The notes under the pieces were generated by a model. The model saw only the letters and a list, made by a program, of their open reading frames with translations, ran no database searches and was not told the origin of the DNA. From assembly GCF_946886695.1 (NCBI RefSeq), contig NZ_CAMPJD010000007.1, positions 34,285 to 98,284 on the forward strand: a stretch of DNA of 64,000 nt, given 5' to 3'. The translations under genes were made by a program, and so were the position numbers. Positions 27,996 through 36,064 of the stretch are shown in pieces; position 1 is the stretch's first letter; every line of letters starts with the position of its first letter. Source of the DNA: an uncultured Pseudoxanthomonas sp. GTDB taxonomy: Bacteria > Pseudomonadota > Gammaproteobacteria > Xanthomonadales > Xanthomonadaceae.

Positions 27996-30041
27996 ATGTC
28001 CCAGCTAGCCCAGGCCAGCCGCGACGCCCTCAGCGAGGGTGGCGCGCTGGCGGAACGACTTGATGCCTTCGCGCCCCGCGACGCCCAGCAGCGACTGACG
28101 GCGGCGATCGCCGATGCCTTCGAGGCGCGCGACGTACTGCTGGCCGAAGCCGGCACCGGCACCGGCAAGACCTTCGCCTATCTCGTCCCGGCACTCTTGT
28201 CCGGGCTGAAGACCATCGTCTCCACTGGCACGCGCGCGTTGCAGGACCAGCTTTACCATCGCGACCTGCCGCGTGTGCGGGATGCGCTCGGGGTCGCGGG
28301 CCTGAAGTCCGCGCTGCTGAAGGGCCGCAGCAACTACCTGTGCCGCTACCGCCTCAACCAGGCCAAGGGCGATCCGCAGGCGTTGCGCACCACCTTCACC
28401 AGCCGCGAGCAGGTGGACCAGTTCCAGCGCGTCGTCGCCTGGGGTGGGCGCACGAAGTTCGGCGACATGGCCGAACTGGCCGCGCTGCCGGACGATTCCC
28501 CACTGCTGCCGCTGGTCACCTCGACCATCGACAACTGCCTGGGCAGCGAATGCCCGTTCTGGGACGACTGCTTCGTGGTGCAGGCGCGGCAGCGCGCGCA
28601 GGCCGCCGACATCGTGGTGGTGAACCATCACCTGCTGCTTGCGGACCTGGCGCTGAAGCAGGAAGGCTTCGGCGAGATCCTGCCCGGCGCGCAGGCCTTC
28701 GTCATCGATGAGGCGCATCAGTTGCCCGAACTCGCCGCCAATTTCTTTGGCGAAGGCTTCGGCATGCGGCCCCTGCAGGAACTGGCGCGTGACTGCCTGG
28801 CCGAATCGAAAGACGCGGCTGGCGCGCTGTCGGCCCTGCAGCCGCCGGTGCGCGCGCTGGAGCAGTCCTTGCGTGAATTGCGCGCGGCGATGGAAGGGCT
28901 GCCGGTACGCGGCACCCGCGAGCGCTTGCTGGCGAAACCGGAGGTGGCGACAGGCTTCGACGCGCTTGCCGGCGCGCTCGGCGACCTGTCCGCGGCCCTT
29001 GCTCCGCTGGCGGCTGCATCGCTTGGACTGGAAGCCTGCGCGGCGCGAGCGAAGGAATTCGGCACGCGGCTGTCGCGCTGGTACGAAGCACCGTCCGGTG
29101 GGGGCGCGTTTGACGAGGAAACCTCCAAGGCCGACGTCGCCAACGACGTGCTGTGGTACGAATTGACCCCGCGTGCCTTCCGCTGCCAGCGCACGCCGCT
29201 CGATGTTTCCGGCCCGCTGCGCCAGCACCGCGAGCAATCGCGCGCGGCATGGGTATTCACCTCGGCCACGCTGGCGGTGGGCGGTCGCTTCGACCATCTC
29301 GCCGTGCGGCTGGGGCTGGACGATCCGCCCACGTTGCTGCAACCCAGTCCGTTCGATTGGCCTCGCCAGGCGCTGTGTTACCTGCCCACCGGGCTGCCGG
29401 ATCCGAATGCACCGGGTTACGGCCAGTCGTTGATCGCCGCACTGAGGCCCGTGCTGGAAGCCTCGCAGGGGCGCGCGTTCCTGCTGTTCGCCTCGCATCG
29501 TGCCCTGCGCGAGGCGGCGGAGGCGCTGCGTGGCGGACCGTGGCCATTGTTCGTGCAAGGCGAAGCGCCGCGCGGCACGCTGCTTGAGCGTTTCCGTGAA
29601 TCCGGCAACGGCGTGCTGCTGGGCGCGGCGAGTTTCCGCGAAGGCGTCGACGTGGTCGGCGATGCCCTGAGCGTGGTGGTGGTGGATAAGCTACCGTTCG
29701 CAGCGCCGGATGACCCGGTGTTCGAAGCGCGGCTCGAAGCGGTGCGTCGCGCCGGCGGCAATCCCTTCCGCGATGAGCAACTGCCGCAGGCGGTGATCGC
29801 GCTGAAACAGGCGGTCGGGCGGCTGATCCGCAGCGAGACCGATCGTGGCGTGCTGGTGCTGTGCGATCCGCGCCTGACCGGCAAGCCTTATGGGCGCGTG
29901 TTCCTGGATTCGCTGCCGCCGTTCCGGCGCACGCAGCGGGTGCAGGACGTGCAAGGGTTTTTCGGCGTCGAGGCCGCGCCGGAGCCGGCGGCGGCAGCCG
30001 GTGAAGGTGGCGATGACTGGTTCGCCGACGCCCGCTTCTGA
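27996..30041 (+). CDS. yoaA: XPD/DinG-family ATP-dependent DNA helicase (YoaA-like)
   Basis: A 681-residue superfamily 2 helicase of the Rad3/XPD group. Walker A is GTGTGKT (residues ~51-57). Four cysteines (NYLC, NCLG, SEC, DDC) form the iron-sulfur cluster site between motifs I and II. The DEAH box is VIDEAHQLPE, motif III-like SATL is in VFTSATLAVGG, and motif VI is QAVGRLIRSETDRG. In E. coli YoaA works with the clamp-loader subunit chi in repair of stalled forks. Followed 55 bp later by tsaB, as is common in gammaproteobacteria. Confidence 0.9.
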   Translation: MSQLAQASRDALSEGGALAERLDAFAPRDAQQRLTAAIADAFEARDVLLAEAGTGTGKTFAYLVPALLSGLKTIVSTGTRALQDQLYHRDLPRVRDALGVAGLKSALLKGRSNYLCRYRLNQAKGDPQALRTTFTSREQVDQFQRVVAWGGRTKFGDMAELAALPDDSPLLPLVTSTIDNCLGSECPFWDDCFVVQARQRAQAADIVVVNHHLLLADLALKQEGFGEILPGAQAFVIDEAHQLPELAANFFGEGFGMRPLQELARDCLAESKDAAGALSALQPPVRALEQSLRELRAAMEGLPVRGTRERLLAKPEVATGFDALAGALGDLSAALAPLAAASLGLEACAARAKEFGTRLSRWYEAPSGGGAFDEETSKADVANDVLWYELTPRAFRCQRTPLDVSGPLRQHREQSRAAWVFTSATLAVGGRFDHLAVRLGLDDPPTLLQPSPFDWPRQALCYLPTGLPDPNAPGYGQSLIAALRPVLEASQGRAFLLFASHRALREAAEALRGGPWPLFVQGEAPRGTLLERFRESGNGVLLGAASFREGVDVVGDALSVVVVDKLPFAAPDDPVFEARLEAVRRAGGNPFRDEQLPQAVIALKQAVGRLIRSETDRGVLVLCDPRLTGKPYGRVFLDSLPPFRRTQRVQDVQGFFGVEAAPEPAAAAGEGGDDWFADARF

Positions 30042-30096
30042 GCGCGTCGCGGATCGCAGCGTTTAAGCTAGGCACCTCACGAACTCCCTGTCGCCC

Positions 30097-30837
30097 ATGA
30101 AGCTGCTCGCCTTCGAGACCGCCACCGAAGCCTGTTCCGTCGCCGTGTACGTCGATGGCGAGGTGCGCGAACGTTTCGAGGTCGCGCCGCGTCGGCACGC
30201 CGAACTCGCCTTGCCGTGGGCGGAAGAGTTGCTGGCGGAAGCCGGTATCGCGCGCGCGCAACTGGATGCCATCGCCCTCAGTCGCGGCCCGGGTGCATTC
30301 ACTGGCGTGCGCCTGGCCATCGCGCTGGCGCAGGGCATCGCGCTGGCGCTGGATCGACCGCTGGTGCCGGTATCCACGCTTGCCGTGCTGGCGTCGCAGG
30401 TGCCGGCGCCCCGCGTGACGGCGGGCGAATGCGGCTGCGATGTCGGCATGGCGCATGCGATCCTGGCGGCCATCGATGCGCGCATGGGCGAGGTCTACAC
30501 GGGCGCGTTCGTGCATCGTGGCGACCGTTTGGAAGCCACGTCAGCCGAAGCCGTGGTGGCGCCGGCCGACTATGCGCTGCCGGGCGCGGACAATGACTGG
30601 ATAGGCGTGGGCACGGGATTCGCCGCAGCCGACGGCGTGCTCGCCGCGCGCCTGCAGGAACGCTTCCGCCGCGTCGATGCGCAGGCGCTGCCGCATGCCG
30701 CCGATCTCGCGCGACTGGCGGCCGACGCCTTGCGCCGTGGCGAGAGCATCGCGCCCGAGCACGTCGAACCGGCCTACCTGCGCAACAACGTCGCCCTCAC
30801 CCTCGAAGAGCAGAAGGCGCTGCGCGCCTCGCGCTGA
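30097..30837 (+). CDS. tsaB: tRNA N6-threonylcarbamoyladenosine biosynthesis protein TsaB
   Basis: A 246-residue ASKHA-fold protein (YeaZ), the scaffold partner of TsaD and TsaE in making t6A37 on ANN-decoding tRNAs. Diagnostic motifs are FETATEACSVAVY at the N-terminus and LSRGPGAFTGVRLAIALAQG near residues 60-80, plus the C-terminal PAYLRNNVA. Slightly longer than E. coli TsaB (231). ATG at 30097. It converges with the TonB-family gene at an 11-bp gap. Confidence 0.93.
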   Translation: MKLLAFETATEACSVAVYVDGEVRERFEVAPRRHAELALPWAEELLAEAGIARAQLDAIALSRGPGAFTGVRLAIALAQGIALALDRPLVPVSTLAVLASQVPAPRVTAGECGCDVGMAHAILAAIDARMGEVYTGAFVHRGDRLEATSAEAVVAPADYALPGADNDWIGVGTGFAAADGVLAARLQERFRRVDAQALPHAADLARLAADALRRGESIAPEHVEPAYLRNNVALTLEEQKALRASR

Positions 30838-30848
30838 AGGTCAGCACG

Positions 30849-31724
30849 CTACTCGTCGCGTACTTCACCGCCCGCCAGGAAGCGCCAGGTCCGGGTGACA
30901 TGCAGGATGTCGACGTTCTCGGCGGTTTCCGGCAGTGGCGGGAACGGCGAGGATAGCTGCACGATGCGCTGCGCGGTGGAATCCAGCAGGGGGATGCCGC
31001 TGGACTGGATGATGCGGGTCTGTTCCACGCTGCCATCGCGGCGCACCGCGACGCTGATCACCAGCGTGCCGGCCAGACGCTTGCGGCGTGCTTCGTCGGG
31101 ATAGTTGAGATTGCCCACGCGTTCGGCGCGATCGACCCAGGCACGCAGGTAGTTCGCGTAGACGTATTCCTTGGTGCTGGCCGACACGAACTTGCGCTTC
31201 GGTCGCTTGGCGTAGAGCTCCGAGCGCAGGTGGTATTCGGCGGCGAGCCGTGCCATCTCGGCATCGCGCTGCACCTTCTGTTCGCCCTGGGGAAGCTCGG
31301 GCCGGTCGGGTTGCGGGCGCGCTTCCGGTGCCGGTGCGCGGACTTCGCCGTCGCGGGTGGTGACGACGCGGCTCTCGGGGGGGGGCACCGGGGCGGTGGT
31401 CTGGGCGCGCAATGGCTGTGGGGCCAGGCCGGTATCGGGCTGCGGAATCCAGCCGGCCTGGCTGTCGCGCGGGCGCTTGGCCTGGTCGTGTTCGCCGCCG
31501 CCTTCCTGGTTCGCGGCGGCCAGGAAGTCGGCTTCCTTCGGCGTCAGCGGCGTACTGGTCTGGCTGAGGATGACGTCCAGCGTCGGCATCACGGGCGCGG
31601 CATCGTCGAGCGCGAAGCCCACGCCCAGCACCAGCAGGCCATGCACGATCAGCGACAGGGCGAGGGTGGCGCCGAGGCGTTCGTTCGCGCCGATCTTCGG
31701 CGGCGTCACCGGGACAGCGGACAT
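30849..31724 (-). CDS. energy transducer TonB-family protein
   Basis: A 291-residue TonB-like protein. A cytoplasmic N-terminus is followed by one transmembrane helix (residues ~19-40, LALSLIVHGLLVLGVGFAL, with the TonB-type His), a proline-rich periplasmic spacer (~100-150), and a C-terminal TonB fold (YPDEARRKRLAGTLVISVAV and DGSVEQTRIIQSSG). It should couple proton-motive force to outer-membrane transport or act as a TonB-like signalling protein; no exbB/exbD is adjacent. It begins 1 bp after the gshB stop on the same strand, the gshB-TonB order seen in xanthomonads. Confidence 0.85.
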   Translation of the reverse strand: MSAVPVTPPKIGANERLGATLALSLIVHGLLVLGVGFALDDAAPVMPTLDVILSQTSTPLTPKEADFLAAANQEGGGEHDQAKRPRDSQAGWIPQPDTGLAPQPLRAQTTAPVPPPESRVVTTRDGEVRAPAPEARPQPDRPELPQGEQKVQRDAEMARLAAEYHLRSELYAKRPKRKFVSASTKEYVYANYLRAWVDRAERVGNLNYPDEARRKRLAGTLVISVAVRRDGSVEQTRIIQSSGIPLLDSTAQRIVQLSSPFPPLPETAENVDILHVTRTWRFLAGGEVRDE

Positions 31725-31725
31725 C

Positions 31726-32670
31726 TCAGGCCAGCTTCTTCTCGATGACGTCGAACAGCAGGCCGGCGATGTTCAGGCCGAACTGCGCGTCCAGCTCGCG
31801 CAAGCAGGTCGGGCTGGTGACGTTGACCTCGGTCAGGTAGTCGCCGATCACGTCCAGCCCGACGAACAGCATGCCGCGGCGCTTCATCTCCGGGCCCACC
31901 TGCGCCGCGATCCAGCGGTCGCGTTCGCTCAGTGGTCGGCCTTCGCCGCGGCCACCCGCCGCGAGGTTGCCGCGGAACTCGTCGCCCTGCGGGATGCGGG
32001 CCAGCGCATAGTCGACGGGCTCACCATCGACCAGCAGCACGCGCTTGTCGCCGTCCTTGATGCCGGGGATGAAGCGCTGTGTCAGGGTCAGCCGGCCGTC
32101 CCCGACCAGCGTTTCCAGGATGACGTTGGTATTGGGGTCGCCGGTCTTCACGCGGAAGATCGAGCGTCCGCCCATGCCGTCCAGCGGCTTGAGCACGGCC
32201 TCGCCATGTTCGGCGACGAACGCCTTGAGCGCGGACGGATCGCGGCTGACCAGGGTGGGTGGGCAGCACTGCGGGAAGAGCAGGGCGGCCAGCTTCTCGT
32301 TGTAGTCGCGCAGGCCCTGCGGGTCGTTGACGATCAGCGCGCCTGCCTGCTGGGCGATACCCAGCACGTGGGTGTCGTAGAGGTACTGGTCGTCGACGGG
32401 CGGATCCTTGCGCATCAGCACCACCTGGCCCGGACCGAACGCCAGTTCGCGCGCATCACCCAGGGTGTACCAGTCCGTCTTGTCGTCCCTGACAGTCAGT
32501 GGGGCGACCTGTGCGCTGGCCTGCCCGTCCCGCAGGGCGAGCCGGCCCGGGACGACGTAAAGGAGGCGATGGCCGCGCCGCTGGGCTTCCAGCAGCATGG
32601 CGAAAGTGGTGTCCTTGGCGATCTTGATGGACCCGATCGGATCCATGACGACGACGACGTCCAGCGGCAT
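31726..32670 (-). CDS. gshB: glutathione synthetase
   Basis: A 314-residue ATP-grasp ligase joining gamma-glutamylcysteine to glycine. Visible family blocks: MDPIGSIKIAKDTTFAMLLE at the N-terminus, RKDPPVDDQYLYDT, the ATP-grasp loop KPLDGMGGRSIFR, and RFIPGIKDGDKRVLLVDG. Length matches E. coli GshB (316). ATG at 32670. It is divergent from the pilG operon; gshB beside pilG is the same neighbourhood as in Pseudomonas aeruginosa. Confidence 0.95.
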   Translation of the reverse strand: MPLDVVVVMDPIGSIKIAKDTTFAMLLEAQRRGHRLLYVVPGRLALRDGQASAQVAPLTVRDDKTDWYTLGDARELAFGPGQVVLMRKDPPVDDQYLYDTHVLGIAQQAGALIVNDPQGLRDYNEKLAALLFPQCCPPTLVSRDPSALKAFVAEHGEAVLKPLDGMGGRSIFRVKTGDPNTNVILETLVGDGRLTLTQRFIPGIKDGDKRVLLVDGEPVDYALARIPQGDEFRGNLAAGGRGEGRPLSERDRWIAAQVGPEMKRRGMLFVGLDVIGDYLTEVNVTSPTCLRELDAQFGLNIAGLLFDVIEKKLA

Positions 32671-32822
32671 GGGGGCGGTTCTGCAGGAGACGCAGGGATG
32701 GTATCAGGCGGCGCGCAGTCCACGTCCCGGCACTGGCGGAACACCGCGTTTGCCGGGTCGCCGCAAAATTGAGACGCAGTTCGCATCGCGCCGTTCAGCG
32801 GCAGGGGCGCTGAAGGTGTCGC

Positions 32823-32853
32823 TTGACAGTGCGCAAGGGGATTGGGATATAAG
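32823..32853 (+). promoter_or_regulatory. sigma70-type promoter for the Pil-Chp operon
   Basis: A perfect -35 TTGACA (32823-32828) is followed by GATATAAG. Taking GATATA as -10 gives a 17-bp spacer; TATAAG (32848-32853) gives 19. It lies ~60 bp before the pilG start, in the 242-bp gshB-pilG divergent gap, which holds no gene. The stretch is distinctly AT-richer than its surroundings. Confidence 0.6.
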
Positions 32854-32912
32854 TAGCAACGCAGCGGGGCCGGTTCGTCAATGAAGCGCCGCGCGCATGG
32901 GGAAATCAGGTA

Positions 32913-33314
32913 ATGACGCAGAACGAAGGCCAGGCCGGTGGACTCCACGGCCTACGGGTCATGGTGATTGATGACTCGAAAACGATCCGCCGCACCGCGG
33001 AAACCCTGCTCAAGCGCGAGGGTTGCGAAGTCGTGACCGCGACGGACGGCTTCGAGGCCCTGGCCAAGATCGCCGACCAGCAGCCGCAGATAATCTTCGT
33101 GGACATCATGATGCCGCGCCTCGACGGGTATCAGACCTGCGCGCTGATCAAGAACAACCAGGTGTTCAAGTCCACGCCGGTCATCATGCTGTCGTCCAAG
33201 GACAGCCTGTTCGACAAGGCGCGCGGGCGCATCGTCGGCTCGGAGCAGTACCTGACCAAGCCGTTTACGCGCGAGGAACTCCTCGACGCCATCCGCGCCC
33301 ACGTCAGCACCTGA
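32913..33314 (+). CDS. pilG: twitching motility response regulator PilG
   Basis: A 133-residue stand-alone CheY-like receiver. Phospho-acceptor D64 is in IIFVDIMMPRLDGYQ, the acidic pair is D20/D21 (VMVIDDSKTIRR), and the conserved Lys is in YLTKPF. The short N-terminal extension and the FKSTPVIMLSSKDSLFDKARG block are typical of PilG. It is the output receiver for the ChpA kinase; in P. aeruginosa PilG promotes pilus extension and raises cAMP. First gene of the cluster. Confidence 0.93.
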   Translation: MTQNEGQAGGLHGLRVMVIDDSKTIRRTAETLLKREGCEVVTATDGFEALAKIADQQPQIIFVDIMMPRLDGYQTCALIKNNQVFKSTPVIMLSSKDSLFDKARGRIVGSEQYLTKPFTREELLDAIRAHVST

Positions 33315-33365
33315 GGGGGCTGGCGGCATGGCGACCATTCGCACTGAACGCACAGGGGGCGGGCC

Positions 33366-33899
33366 ATGATCCGCACACCGTTCGATACGCTCGCCGAGTA
33401 CGAGCGCCGCAGCCTGGCGCACGCCGTGGCGCAGCCGGCGCGGGAAATCGCGCAGGACCAGTACCGTGGCGTCGGCTACCGGGTCGGCAAGCGCCGGCTG
33501 ATCTCCAATTTCGGGGAAGTGGTGGAAATCGTGCAGATGCCGCCGGTCACGCCCGTGCCGGGCGCGCACCCGTGGCTGCTGGGCATCGGCAACCTGCGCG
33601 GCAACCTGTTCCCGGTGGTCGACCTGAAGCAGTTCCTCGAGGGCGAGCGCACGGTACTGCATGAAGGACAGCGCGTACTGGTCATGCGTCAGGCCGGTGG
33701 CGATGTCGCGCTGACCATCGACGAATTGTACGGGCAGCGCAGCTTCCATGAATCGCAGCAGGTCGAGCCGGGGGAGCTGGCAGACGGCCGCTACGCGCAT
33801 TTCATCGAGCGGGCCTTCGCGAGCGACGACCAGCGATGGGGCGTTTTCGCGCTGGGACTGCTCGCGCGCACGCCCGAATTCCGTCAGACCGCGCTTTGA
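33366..33899 (+). CDS. pilI: CheW-like adaptor PilI
   Basis: A 177-residue CheW-domain protein that links the PilJ receptor to the ChpA kinase. The CheW core runs from VGYRVGKRRLISNFGEVVEI through HPWLLGIGNLRGNLFPVVDL to RVLVMRQAGGDVALTIDEL, which matches the two SH3-like subdomains. ATG at 33366, 51 bp after pilG and 34 bp before pilJ, consistent with one operon. Confidence 0.9.
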   Translation: MIRTPFDTLAEYERRSLAHAVAQPAREIAQDQYRGVGYRVGKRRLISNFGEVVEIVQMPPVTPVPGAHPWLLGIGNLRGNLFPVVDLKQFLEGERTVLHEGQRVLVMRQAGGDVALTIDELYGQRSFHESQQVEPGELADGRYAHFIERAFASDDQRWGVFALGLLARTPEFRQTAL

Positions 33900-33933
33900 G
33901 CGCGGACAACAAGAACAATCCAGGGGTTGAACG

Positions 33934-35970
33934 ATGAGCACTGCGACGGATTCTCCCAGCGCCAGCAAGATCGGCAGTTTCGGCAACAGTTTCTGGTTGC
34001 TGCTGCTCGCGCTTTCAGTGCTGGTCTTCGGTGCAAATACCGGCGTGGCCACCTACCAAGGCAGCCGGTTGTCCGGTGCCAGCACTGGCGCATCCGACAT
34101 GCGCGTGCTGTCGCAGCAGCTTGCCAACCAGGGTCGCGAGGCCGTGGCCGGCAATGCCGAAGCCTTCAAGGCCTTCAAGGAGACCAAGCAGTCGGTCGAG
34201 TCCACCGTCTCCGACCTGCAGAGCCGCTTCGGCAGTGAAGGCGCCATCGCCGGTCCGCTGGCCAAGTTGACCACCACCTGGGCGCCGCTGGGCAAGAACG
34301 CCGACCAGATCGTGACCTCCGAAGCCGCCGTGCTGGCGTTGGCCGGCAACGCCGACCGTTTCGCGACCCAGGTGCCCAACCTGCAGGCGCAGCTCAATGA
34401 AGTCGTCCGCGCGATGTCCGCTGGCGGGGCGCCTTCGTCGCAGATCTACAGCGCACTGCAGCAGGTCGTGCTGGCCGGCACCATGGCGCGCCGCGTGACG
34501 GAAATCCGTGCCGGTGGCGCGGGTGCTGCCACTGCCGGTGACGCGCTGGGTCGCGATGCCGTGCTGTTCGGCCAGGTACTGGAAGGCCTGCGCAACGGCA
34601 ACCCCGACCTGGGCATCGCGGCCGTCCGCAATGGCGCCGCCCTGTCCGCGCTGGACAATTCGCAGACCCTGTGGACTGCGATGAAGAAGGACCTGGATGC
34701 CATCCTGGCCAGCTCGCGCAACCTCTTTGCCGCGCAATCGGCCGCCGCCGCGCTGACCAACGGCTCGGGCCAGATGCTCCAGGACAGCACCAACCTGTTC
34801 CAGGCCTTCTCGGCATTCGGCTCGGTCCGCGACACGCGCCTGTTCCCGAACTTCTGGCTGGGCATCGCCTCGGGTATCGCGGCGCTGATCTCCATCATCG
34901 GCCTGCTGTGGTCGCTGTACCGCACCCGTCAGCGCGAGCAGGAAATGCGCTACCAGACGCAGGTGGAATACAACAGCCGCAACCAGCAGGCGATCATGCG
35001 GCTGCTGGACGAAATCAGCTCGCTGGGTGAAGGCGACCTGACGGTGAAGGCCTCGGTGACCGAGGACATGACCGGCGCCATCGCGGACGCCATCAACTAC
35101 GCCGTGGACGAACTGCGCAATCTGGTGACCACGATCAACGACACCTCCGTGCAGGTGGCGGCATCGACGCAGGAAACCCAGGCCACCGCCCTGCAGCTGG
35201 CGGAAGCCGCCGGCCACCAGGCCGACCAGATCACCACCGCATCCGACCGCATCAGCGAAATCGCGACCAGCATCGACCAGGTGTCGAAGAACTCCACGGA
35301 GTCGGCCGAAGTGGCGCAGCGCTCCGTGCAGATCGCGACCGAGGGCGCGGGCGTGGTACGCGAAACCATCCGCGGTATGGACCAGATCCGCGACCAGATC
35401 CAGGAAACCTCCAAGCGCATCAAGCGCCTGGGCGAGTCCTCGCAGGAAATCGGCTCGGTGGTGGAACTGATCAACGACATTTCCGAACAGACCAACATCC
35501 TGGCGCTCAACGCCGCCGTGCAGGCCGCCTCGGCCGGTGAAGCGGGCCGCGGTTTCGCGGTCGTGGCCGACGAAGTGCAGCGCCTCGCCGAACGTACCTC
35601 CGGTGCTACGCGCCGCATCGAATCGCTGGTGCAGACCATCCAGGCCGATACCAACGAAGCGGTCAGCTCGATGGAGCAGACGACGGCCGAAGTGGTGTCC
35701 GGTGCGCGCCTGGCCGAGGACGCAGGCACCGCGCTGGGTGAGATCGAGCGTGTGTCGAACGACCTGAACAACCTCATCAAGGGCATCTCCGGCGCCGCGC
35801 AGCAACAGTCCGTCGCCGCGCTGGACATCACCCAGACCATGGGCGTGATCCGCCAGATCACCTCGCAGACGTCGCTGGGTGCGGGGCAGACGGCCGAATC
35901 CATCGGTCACCTGGCGCAGCTGGCCGCGGACCTGCGCCGTTCGGTCGCCGACTTCAAGCTGCCGGGCTGA
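33934..35970 (+). CDS. pilJ: type IV pilus methyl-accepting chemoreceptor PilJ
   Basis: A 678-residue chemoreceptor. Two transmembrane helices (residues ~14-37 and ~305-327) flank a ~265-residue helical periplasmic sensor with PilJ-type repeats. A HAMP-like linker follows, then a long cytoplasmic coiled coil whose hairpin tip is EQTNILALNAAVQ (starts at E518), then SAGEAGRGFAVVADEVQRLAER. This tip contacts CheW and the kinase. It has VQAASAGEAG where classic receptors have IEAARAGEQG. Potential methylation Gln/Glu pairs remain, although no methyltransferase gene is in the cluster. Confidence 0.92.
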   Translation: MSTATDSPSASKIGSFGNSFWLLLLALSVLVFGANTGVATYQGSRLSGASTGASDMRVLSQQLANQGREAVAGNAEAFKAFKETKQSVESTVSDLQSRFGSEGAIAGPLAKLTTTWAPLGKNADQIVTSEAAVLALAGNADRFATQVPNLQAQLNEVVRAMSAGGAPSSQIYSALQQVVLAGTMARRVTEIRAGGAGAATAGDALGRDAVLFGQVLEGLRNGNPDLGIAAVRNGAALSALDNSQTLWTAMKKDLDAILASSRNLFAAQSAAAALTNGSGQMLQDSTNLFQAFSAFGSVRDTRLFPNFWLGIASGIAALISIIGLLWSLYRTRQREQEMRYQTQVEYNSRNQQAIMRLLDEISSLGEGDLTVKASVTEDMTGAIADAINYAVDELRNLVTTINDTSVQVAASTQETQATALQLAEAAGHQADQITTASDRISEIATSIDQVSKNSTESAEVAQRSVQIATEGAGVVRETIRGMDQIRDQIQETSKRIKRLGESSQEIGSVVELINDISEQTNILALNAAVQAASAGEAGRGFAVVADEVQRLAERTSGATRRIESLVQTIQADTNEAVSSMEQTTAEVVSGARLAEDAGTALGEIERVSNDLNNLIKGISGAAQQQSVAALDITQTMGVIRQITSQTSLGAGQTAESIGHLAQLAADLRRSVADFKLPG

Positions 35971-35986
35971 GGACGGGACGCACTGC

Positions 35987-36064
35987 ATGAACTTCCTACG
36001 CCATCCCGCCTGCCAGCAGCGCAAGGCTGACGGTCCTGCCGTCGCCGCGGGAGCCTGCCCATGA
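35987..36064 (+). CDS. possible 25-codon leader ORF before chpA
   Basis: ATG 35987 opens a 25-residue frame starting MNFLRHPACQQRK and ending TGA 36062-36064, which overlaps the chpA ATG as ATGA. It occupies nearly all of the 90-bp gap between pilJ and chpA. The overlap would couple its translation to chpA. No homology is recognised and the ORF may be fortuitous; the preceding GAGGACGGGACG is only a loose Shine-Dalgarno match. Confidence 0.25.
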   Translation: MNFLRHPACQQRKADGPAVAAGACP

